Assembly (NCBI GenBank): GCA_023422955.1
Contig: JAFAGG010000063.1
Coordinates: 1 to 24,723 of the forward strand
DNA length: 24,723 bases
Source: Pseudomonadota bacterium
GTDB taxonomy: Bacteria > Pseudomonadota > Gammaproteobacteria > Burkholderiales > Burkholderiaceae_D
Reading direction: 5' to 3'
Shown: positions 15,493 to 24,300 of the stretch, piece after piece
Layout of the letters: every line of letters starts with the position of its first letter
Position numbering within the stretch: the stretch's first letter is position 1
Program-made: the position numbers and the translations under genes
The notes under the pieces: model-generated
Database searches by the model: none
Told to the model about the DNA's origin: nothing
Seen by the model: the letters and a program-made list of their open reading frames with translations, nothing else

Positions 15493-16185
15493 TTGCTTTC
15501 TCCTGCGCACTGGCTGAAAACTCTGCTTGCCCTGCTGCTTATTTTTTTAGCAGCAGGCCTGTCGACACTCGGCAGTACCAGCCTGGCATTTGACACTACC
15601 CACATACAGGCAGCCTATCTTCGTTACCGCTCCGACGATCTGCGCCCGCTGCGCGCATGGGAAGACATGCTGCAGCAAAGCAGACTGTTATCGGTCAGCG
15701 AACAGCTAAGACAGGTGAATGAATTCTTCAACCGCCGGATTCATTTTGGCGAAGATCAGCTTATCTGGGGCCAGAGCGATTACTGGGCGACACCCGTCGA
15801 AACCTTGGCCAAAGGTGCGGGCGATTGCGAAGACTTCGTCATTGCAAAATATTTTTCATTGCTGGCCCTGGGCATACCCGCTGAACAGATGCGCCTCATC
15901 TACGTGAAGGCACGCATAGGCGGCCCGTCGAGCAAGATCGTGCAAGCACACATGGTACTGGCCTACTACCCGACGCCGGAAGCCGAGCCGCAGGTACTGG
16001 ACAACCTGATCACCGACATCCGGCCTGCCTCGCGCCGGCCCGATCTGCAACCTGTTTTCAGCTTCAACAGCAATGGCATCTATCCCGGTGCCAGCGGTAA
16101 TGCGGCTGCCGGACCGGGCGGAACCAGCCGCCTTTCAAAATGGCAGGATTTGCTTCAGCGCGTGCGCAATGATGGTTTCAAGTAA
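15493..16185 (+). CDS. lapG: LapG-type periplasmic transglutaminase-like cysteine protease
   Basis: LapG clips the N-terminus of LapA-type adhesins in the periplasm and so releases the cell from a surface. Of 230 residues, the first 31 form an export signal or membrane anchor (WLKTLLALLLIFLAAGLSTLGS). The catalytic triad is visible as Cys112 (in GAGDCEDF), His153 (QAHMVLAYY) and Asp170 (VLDNL). Asp111 and Glu113 around the Cys match the calcium-binding positions known in LapG. The start is awkward: an in-frame stop at 15481-15483 leaves only TTG 15493 (or CTG 15487), without a good ribosome-binding site. A strong AGGAGG lies far upstream at 15428. lapD begins 27 bases after the stop, so the two are almost certainly one operon. 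Confidence 0.93.
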   Translation: MLSPAHWLKTLLALLLIFLAAGLSTLGSTSLAFDTTHIQAAYLRYRSDDLRPLRAWEDMLQQSRLLSVSEQLRQVNEFFNRRIHFGEDQLIWGQSDYWATPVETLAKGAGDCEDFVIAKYFSLLALGIPAEQMRLIYVKARIGGPSSKIVQAHMVLAYYPTPEAEPQVLDNLITDIRPASRRPDLQPVFSFNSNGIYPGASGNAAAGPGGTSRLSKWQDLLQRVRNDGFK

Positions 16186-16212
16186 GGCTAAGATTATTTC
16201 ATGAGGACCTCT

Positions 16213-18117
16213 ATGTCTTTATACCGACAACTCTGGCTGGCAATCATGCTGACCACCGGACTGGCCGTCATCGGCAGTCTGCTGGCATCGACGCTGAGCA
16301 GCCGATCCTATTTGAATGAGCAGCTGCATCAGAAGAATGCAGACAATGCGACGGCGCTTGCGCTGAACCTGAACCGCGCCGGCGTGGACGCCATGGAAAT
16401 GGAACTGACCGTGGCGGCGATGTTCGACACCGGCCACTACGAGCTGATTCGCATCACCGACCCCGGCGGCCAAACCCTGGTCGAGCGCGTCACGTCGCAT
16501 CCCCAGCAGACAGTGCCGGCCTGGTTCATGCGCCTGCTGCCGATCTCCTCGCCGCCGGGCGAAGCACTGATCAGCGATGGCTGGCGCCAGGTCGGCAAGG
16601 TAGCGCTGATCAGCCATAGCCGCTTTGCCTATGCCGCGCTGTGGCAATCCACGCTGCTGCTGATTCTCACGCTGACCCTGGCCGGCCTCTTCGGCGGCTG
16701 GCTGGGCACGCGGGTGCTGCGCCGCCTCAAGCGCCCGCTCGATAGCGTCACGCAACAGGCCAAGGCCATCACCGAGCGCCGCTTCGTCACCTCGCCCGAA
16801 CCCAGCGTGCCGGAGCTGCGCCAGTTGTCGGCGGCGATGAATTTTGCCGTTACGCGCCTGAAGGCCATGTTCGAAGAGGAAGCGGCACGACTGGAAAACG
16901 TACGCCAGGAAGCCAATCACGATCCGGTGACAGGGCTGATCAACCGCCGTCATTTCATGGCCGGCCTGGGCAGCCTGCTTGCCAGCCCGGAAGCGCCGAG
17001 CGGGACGCTGCTGATCTTCCGCCTCGACGGGCTGGGCGAAATGAACCAGTCACTGGGGCATCACCATACAGACCAGATGCTGCATGCCGTCGGCCAGGCC
17101 CTGCAACGCTACAAGCATGTCAGCCCGGATGCGATTGCCGCGCGTCTCAATGGCCGCGACCTTGCGTTGCTGCTGCCGGGCGAAGTCATGCTGTACATCG
17201 ATGCGCAGCGCATTCTCAAGGAGATCAATGCACAGATACATGCCTATACCAAGGAAGTGCCGGTCTATCTCGGATTCGGCGAATATCGGCAAGGCATGAA
17301 ATTGAGCCAGGTATTGGCTGAGGTCGACAATGCGCTGGCCCAGGCCGAGCTTGCTCCTCATCGTGTTGCCAGTGCCAGCCAAACCACTGCGGAATTTACG
17401 CGCGGCGAAGCGCAGTGGGCAATTTCATTGCGCCGCGCGCTGGATCAGGGCTGGACCAGGTTGGCCTCATTCCCGGTTGCGGATTTTTCCGGCAATGTGC
17501 TGCACCGCGAATGTCCGCTACGCCTGCGTCTAGACGAACAGGGAGAATGGCGCGCCGCCGGTGAATTCCTGCCCATGGCGGAACGGCTGGAGACCACCGC
17601 CGATATCGACCTGGTTGCGGTCAGGCTGGCACTGGAAGAGTTGGACGGCAATACCGGACTGGTCGGCATTGCCGTCAATCTGTCGGGAAGCTCGCTTGCC
17701 AAGCCCGGCTTCAAAATCAATCTGATGGCCCTGCTGGACGACTATCACCACTGCGCTCCCCGCCTGTGGCTGGAAATACCGGAAGGCCGCGCGCTGAACC
17801 ACCTGGGCGAATTTGCGGATTTCTGCATAGACATCAAGATCAAGGGCTGTCGCATAGGCTTGGAACACTGCGGCAACCAGTCCGGCCAGTTGGGACGCTT
17901 CCACGGCCTGCCGCTGGATTACCTGAAGATCGATGCCAGCTTCATACGCGATATCGAACAGCATGAAGGTAATCAGGCTTTCCTCAAGGGTCTGACGACG
18001 ATAGCGCATGGGATTGGGTTGCTGGTGATTGCGGAAGGCGTAACCAGCGAGGCGGAACTACAGACACTGGCCGAGCTGAATTTCGATGGCGCGACGGGAC
18101 CGGCGGTCAGGGAATAG
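16213..18117 (+). CDS. lapD: LapD-type inside-out c-di-GMP receptor (degenerate GGDEF-EAL)
   Basis: LapD senses cytosolic c-di-GMP and, through its periplasmic domain, sequesters LapG. From ATG 16213 (AGGA 5 bases upstream; an ATG at 16201 is the alternative) it has 634 residues: membrane helix about 8-28, LapD/MoxY-type periplasmic domain about 29-148, second helix about 148-170, HAMP about 170-215, GGDEF-like about 235-385 and EAL-like about 395-634. Trp124 in GWRQVG matches the Trp that contacts LapG in Pseudomonas. The GGDEF motif reads NGRDL (313-317) and the EAL motif ECP (433-435), so no synthesis or hydrolysis is expected. 'LPLDYLKIDASFIRDI' and 'IAEGVTSEAEL' keep the EAL fold. The terminal GATGPAV is LapD-like. 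Signal inferred: low c-di-GMP frees LapG to cut the neighbouring adhesin. Confidence 0.95.
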   Translation: MSLYRQLWLAIMLTTGLAVIGSLLASTLSSRSYLNEQLHQKNADNATALALNLNRAGVDAMEMELTVAAMFDTGHYELIRITDPGGQTLVERVTSHPQQTVPAWFMRLLPISSPPGEALISDGWRQVGKVALISHSRFAYAALWQSTLLLILTLTLAGLFGGWLGTRVLRRLKRPLDSVTQQAKAITERRFVTSPEPSVPELRQLSAAMNFAVTRLKAMFEEEAARLENVRQEANHDPVTGLINRRHFMAGLGSLLASPEAPSGTLLIFRLDGLGEMNQSLGHHHTDQMLHAVGQALQRYKHVSPDAIAARLNGRDLALLLPGEVMLYIDAQRILKEINAQIHAYTKEVPVYLGFGEYRQGMKLSQVLAEVDNALAQAELAPHRVASASQTTAEFTRGEAQWAISLRRALDQGWTRLASFPVADFSGNVLHRECPLRLRLDEQGEWRAAGEFLPMAERLETTADIDLVAVRLALEELDGNTGLVGIAVNLSGSSLAKPGFKINLMALLDDYHHCAPRLWLEIPEGRALNHLGEFADFCIDIKIKGCRIGLEHCGNQSGQLGRFHGLPLDYLKIDASFIRDIEQHEGNQAFLKGLTTIAHGIGLLVIAEGVTSEAELQTLAELNFDGATGPAVRE

Positions 18118-18130
18118 GCAGACCGACATC

Positions 18131-18157
18131 CTGCCTGCCCGATCATTGGGCAGGCAG
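18131..18157 (+). terminator. Hairpin after lapD
   Basis: CTGCCTGCCC (18131-18140) and GGGCAGGCAG (18148-18157) make a perfect 10-bp stem with a 7-base loop, 13 bases after the lapD stop. Only a weak pyrimidine run (CCTCCTT) follows. Confidence 0.6.
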
Positions 18158-18223
18158 CCTCCTTGATGTCCTGCCGCGCAGGGCTGACTATCATGCGGGC
18201 GTCGTCAGCCTCGCATCTCTCAT

Positions 18224-18257
18224 AAAAAAACGGCCAGGCTTGCAGGCCTGGCCGTTT
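18224..18257 (-). terminator. Strong intrinsic terminator of the adhesin gene
   Basis: AAACGGCCAGGC (18228-18239) and GCCTGGCCGTTT (18246-18257) form a perfect 12-bp stem with a 6-base loop. On the minus strand the stem runs into seven Ts (18224-18230), so it ends the adhesin transcript. It may also stop lapD read-through from the other side. Confidence 0.92.
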
Positions 18258-18367
18258 CCTTCATTCCTTCACTCACTTCTTCAATGCTTTGGTGACAGCA
18301 GTTTTTGCATCCCGCGTAAAGCGGGAGAGCCTTGCCAACTGCCTGCCTCTCCCGTTCGCCTGCCTTA

Positions 18368-21300
18368 CTAATCGACGATCAGCTTGTTATTCTGCAGCAG
18401 CTGCTGAATGATCGCCTGGTCGCTGCTGCCAAGGTTCGACAGCTGCACATTGTCCAGGATGATCTTCTGATCGACGGCTCCCTCGCTGAACACCCCGTTG
18501 GCAAAGCCACCGTTGCTGCTGATATGCACAGTCATCGAGCTGCCGGTTTGCTCGAAATGCAGGTAGTTCAGCAGGTTGCCCGCAGTGCCGCTGGCTCCCT
18601 TTACCTCGCCGACCAGCAAATCGCGCAGATCCAGTCGATCGCCTTCGCCGGTGGCGAAATAAGGTGCCAGGCTGAAGTCGCCGATGGTATCGATTGCCGG
18701 CTTGGCAGTTGTGCCCTGGTCACCGAGATGCCACACGAAGGTATCCGCCCCCATTCCACCCAGCAGGATATCGTTGCCCGCCCCACCGCTCAGGGTATCG
18801 CTGCCGCCCTGACCAAACAGGATGTCGTCACCGGTGCCGCCAGACAGCGTATCGTTGCCGCCGCGTGCATCATTAGCGACATTGAACTGGTTCGGGTTGG
18901 CGCGGATATAGTCGTACAGATCCTGGCCATCAGGCACGATACCGTTCTTCAGCTGGAGGAACAGCTTGAGTGCATTGAGGCCCGCTCCCGAATCCAGGGT
19001 CGCCGGCTTGGCAGGATTGCCATCCACGCCCCAGGGCAGCGCATCGGTATTGACGACATCGCCGAAGATGATGTCATCGCCCGCGCCGCCACTGACGATA
19101 TCGTCACCCACAGGCACCAGATCCAGAACAGAAGACCCGCCTTCCAGCGCAACCTGTAGCTGGCTGCCATTGGTGACGATGTCGACATTGCCCACGGGGC
19201 CGGTTACGGTATTCACCGGAACCAATCCGATATCATCGATCAGTGCGGCGGCTCTAATATTCCCCGGAGAGTTATCGGTGACAGTGAATACGTACCGGTA
19301 GTCGCCAGGTCCCACGTAATCTGTCGCGATGTTATTTTCACTACTACCATTTGTGCGGGAGCCAGAAGAGACCGTTGTCCACACCTCTGTGCCATTCACC
19401 AAGGTTCTCTGCTCCAGTCTCCACTCAAACTGGTCATTATTATTGCTCCAGTTCTCAGACGAAAAATCAAAGCGGAAATAAGCCAAGGCTTGGGAGACCA
19501 CGAAAGTTTGGCTGGCAATAGAAATGGCACCTGCAGCATTACTGTCACGTATCTCCAATTGTCGATTAAAAAAACCGTACCAAGGAAGCGATATGTCGCC
19601 ATGACCAGACTGAATCCAGTCATTAAGATCAGATAAGCTGCTGAATCGGTTCAAGTACTGCTCTGTACCATCAAGCATAACAGTGCCATTCCCAGCCCTG
19701 CTGGTGTTATCAAAGAACTTGAGGTAACTTTCATTGACTCCGGTTCCGATACCGATCGCATTTACTGTACTGATACTGCTTAGCTCTTCAAAGGCGGTAA
19801 CCGACTCCCTTAAGGTTTCATACGTCGTCGTATTCCCAGTACCAGCCTGATTACTACCATTCAAGTAGAAAGTCGGATCACCATCAGTCAGGAAGAAAGT
19901 CAGGTTATCGTATCCAGTTTTTGGCTGGCCATTGAACCACGAAAAGGTCGTGTTGAAGGCCGCTTCGTAATTGGTACCGCCAGTTGCGCCCAATGCATTA
20001 ATGGCGCTGATCAGGCTTGCAACATTGGCGTCACTTAAATCAGGAATACTCGCCTTTATACTGGTATTCGCCGCATCGGAGAAAGGAATTAGCGCAATAT
20101 TCACCGTACCCGTATGGTCCTTCAACTGGCTCACCAGATTCTTCAGCGCATCCTTCACTAAGCCTACTCGGTTCGCTTGCTCCATGCTTCCCGACATGTC
20201 GACAACCAGCGCAATATTGTAATTGGTCGCCGGTTGTACAGTCTTCAGCGTACCGCCCACATCGCCGAGCACCACATCATTGCCATCGCTGCCAATGATG
20301 GTATTGCTGCCGTTATCGGCGTTGCTGGCGCCACTGCCGCCGCCTACCATGAAGCTGCCGCCGCCTTGTACGACTTTCACGGTAACGGTCGCAGTGTCGA
20401 ATCCTTGGTTGCCATCGGTAACAGTGTAGGTAAAGCTCGCATCGCCATAAAAACCTGCCTTCGGCATAAACACGATCTGGCCGTTCATCAGCGCCACCGA
20501 ACCATTGACGGCACCCTGCACGCTATGAATACTCAAGGCATCGCCTGCATCGGGATCGGTATCGTTGCCCAGCAGGGTGGCCGGATCTATCGTCAGTGCC
20601 TGCCCTGAAGTGCCAACCAAATCGGCATTCGCCGGGAAGTGATGCAGCGCATTACCGCCCACCACTTCGAACGGCGCGCCGTTCTGGCTCAATTCCACTT
20701 TCAGTTGAGCACCGCCGCCCTGATCCCAGTAAATGATCTCGATCTGCTGCGGGCCCGGATTCGTCACATTAAAGGTGATGCCTTCACGCGCCGTAGCGCT
20801 CTGGTTGCCGTTGAAGCTTGCCACCAGTTCGCCATTGATGCGAACGCTGTACCCGTCATCGGCCGTGACGCGGAACTTGTGCGTGCCGGCCGCCAGGTTG
20901 ACATATCCGCTGAGCTTGATGATCGCATCGGAAGTATTTCCCGGATCGGTCGAGAGCGTAGCGGCATCCGCACCCAGGAAATTCTGCAGCGTGGTTCCCA
21001 TGCCAAGACCGGTCGACGCGGCGGTGGAATAGTTGAGCGTCTTGCCCATGAACGTCGCATCGGCAGTGCGGCCCTCAATGAAATTCCTGACCTGCGTCAG
21101 GTTAGTCAGATTAGGACCGTTACTCCCTTCGCTATAACCGAAATACTGCGCAAACAAGCCTTGCACCGGCGCATAGCTGTCGTTGACGGCATCGGGAGCG
21201 TCATTGACGGGCGTGACATTGAAGGTGATCGTGTTAGGTGTCTGGTCCAGATTGACACCGCCATTCGCCGTCCCGCCATTGTCCTCCACCTGGAAGCTGA

Positions 21301-24300
21301 AGCTGGCATAGCCATTGCCGTTGGCATTGGCAGCCGGCTTGAATTCCAGCTGATTACCATCGAGCTGTGCTTTCGTGATGAACTGTCCTGCCGTCACCGC
21401 GACGCCATTCAAGGTCAGCGTGCCTGCCATAGGCAGCGTCGTGATCTTCACCCGGCTGAAGCTGTTGCCATCGACATCGCTGAATCCGAAATCAGCTGCC
21501 TTGAGTACGCGCGACGTATCCTCGGCGATGGTCATGGTCGCGTTTGCTCCGGACGGTGCATCATTGACCGCCGTAACAGCGACCGTGGTCACTGCAACAT
21601 TACTGTTGGTCTGCCCATCATTCACGGTGATCTCGATAGCACGAGGCGTGGTCGATGGGTTCTCGGAGCTGCTGCTGTAGCGGACAGCGGCAAGCGCCGC
21701 CTTGTAGTCCGCCAGGCTGGCGCTGCCGGTCAGCGTGAGCGTCCCGGTTGCTGCGTTATAGGCGCTGGCCGTTATGCCTGCGGGCAGGATGCCGGACACG
21801 GACAGAATGTCTCCAGCCTGCACGTTGGCGATCCTCACCGTAGCATGGGCCAGTGTCGTCGAGTCAACGTCGGTGATCGACAGGTCGTTGTCCACGATGG
21901 CGATGCCGGCTGCATTCTCCACGTAGCTGGTGGCATAGCCGGTACCGCTTGCTCCCGAGGAGTTGTTGGCGTCGAGATCGATCACCGGCGCCTGGTCATT
22001 GTCCAGGATGATACCCACACCCTGCTGATCGGCGACCTGCGCATTCTGCGCATTCGAGAGGTTGACGTAGAACTGCTCGATACCTTCGGAAAGCGCGTCA
22101 TCAGTGATGTTCACCGTGATTGTCTTGCTGGTCTCGCCGGGAGCGAAAGTCAGCGTGCCGGATGTAGCTGTGTAATCGCTACCAGCAATAGCCGTGCCAT
22201 TCTGTGTCGCATAGTTGACCGTGACCGGCTTGCCGGACACAGCATTCAAAGTAACGGTAAAGGTCGCCGTACCGGCACTCTCGTTCACCGTCGCGTCGCT
22301 GATCACAAGCGACGGCTGATTATCGTTGTCCTGGATCGTGCCCACACCCTCGCCGTCGGCTATCGTGGCGAACTGCGGGTTGGACAGATTGACCTTAAAC
22401 GTCTCGGCTGGGCTGCCTTCGTAGAGCACATCATCCACAATTGGAACCCTGATCGTCTGCGTAAGCGACTGGCCGGGCACGAAGACTACTGTGCCAGAAG
22501 TAGCCGTGTAATCGCTGCCAGCCATGGCTGTGCCATTGGCGGTGGCGTAATCCACTGTTACGGTACGACCAGAAGGTGCGTTGAGCGTGATGATGAAGGT
22601 AGCAAAGCCCGCAGATTCGTTGACGGTGACGTCGCCGATCGAAACGCTGGGCATGGCATCATCGTCGATGATCGTGCCGATGGCGGTCTTGCCACCGACG
22701 GTCAGCTGCACAGTCTCATCGTGTTCATCCAGGCTATCCTGCGTGGCGAAGACGAGGACCTGGAAGCTGGAGACATTCGCCGGCACCAAGAGCTTGCCAT
22801 TCACCAACTGCACGTTATTAGTGAAGCTGACAGCGCCAAAGTCGTTCTGGCCCGCGGTCAGGCCAATGAGCGAGAACGAGTGCTCCGTTGGTGCGCCAGC
22901 TGCCTGCGACAGAGTCACGGTGAACGATAGGTTCTGGCCCTCGGTAGCGCTGGCAGCGGCAACACTGGAGATGGTAGGCGCTGCGTCGTTATCAATAATG
23001 CTGCCTATGGCCTCACTCACGCCAATGCTTGCGTTAGTGGCACCGTTCAGGACGATCTTGAAGGTCTCCGGGCTCGCGCCTTCGAACAGCGTGTCATCCG
23101 TGATGTTGACCGTGATTGTCTTGCTGGTCTCACCAGGCGCGAAAGTCAGCGTGCCGGATGCAGCCGTGTAATCACTGCCAGCGGTAGCCGTGCCATTCTG
23201 CGTTGCATAGCCCACCGTCACTGCCTTGCCCGACGGCGAGCTCAGGCTGACGGTAAAGATCGCCTGACCGCTACTTTCATTCACGCTTACGTTTCCGATG
23301 GAAATCGAAGGTGGATTGTCATCGTCGACGATGGTGCCAATGCCAGTCTTGTCGCCGATCGTGACCTGCAACGTCTCGTTGTTCTCGTGCACCGTGTCCT
23401 GCTGACCAGCCAGCGTCATCGTGAAGTCGGCCACATACGGCGGAACGATGAGTACGCCGTTGGACAAGGTCACGCCATTGCTGAAGCTGATCGCGCCGTA
23501 ATCGGTACTTGAGGCCGTGATGTTCGTCAGCGAGAAATTGAAGTGAGAAGGTTCGGTGGACGGATGGTTCAGCGTCACATTGAATACCAGCGGCGAGCCT
23601 TCTGCGGCCGACGGGCTGTTTATGCTCGCGATCACGGGAGGCAACTCATTCTCGACAATACTTACCGTAATGTCAGTGATCGGCACATTGACGTTCTGCG
23701 CATTCGACAGGTATACCTTGAACGTCTCGGGCGTGGCGCCCTCATAGATGAAGTCATCCGTGATCGACACCGTGAAGCTATGCGACGTCATGCCTGGCGA
23801 GAAGTGCAGCGTACCACTGGTAGCCGCATAGTCCTGGCCGGCGATGGCGGTGCCATCGGAAGTGCTGTAGTTCACCGACATGTTCTGGCCTGCAGGAGCG
23901 CTCAGGGCGACCGTGATAGTGACAGTGCCGGCGTTTTCGTTGACCGACACATCCGAGACTGTCAGGGTAGGTGCAGCATCGTTGTCGATGATGGTTGCGG
24001 TACCTGTCGCAATGCTGTTCGTGGTCAGACCGCCCGTGACGGTTGCTTCCAACTGGAACGTCTCATTGGCCTCGTTGAGGGCATCGTTCACCACGGCGGT
24101 CCGTGCCAGGATTCTGGTCGTCCCCGCGGCGATGACGGCGCTGCTGGCGTTCTGCCATGTCTGGCCGCCGTCCGTCGACACTTGCAAATTCGGACCGTAG
24201 TCGACGCCAGAGCCTTTTGCCGTACCGTCTTTCAGGGTCAGCGACAGCGCGGTGTCCTGCTGTGTCGCGTTACTGAGGCTTATCGTGAACACCGCATGGC

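Noticed and set aside
16213..18117. Reading the GGDEF-EAL protein as an active cyclase or phosphodiesterase
   Set aside because: GGDEF reads NGRDL and EAL reads ECP. The periplasmic domain and linkage to lapG fit the receptor LapD instead.
20639..22930. Very long open frame (763 codons) on the plus strand inside the adhesin gene
   Set aside because: It is antisense to a strand with clear Calx-beta, cadherin and PA14 homology. The translation is low-complexity and Arg/His-rich, as expected from reading repeats in GC-rich DNA backwards.
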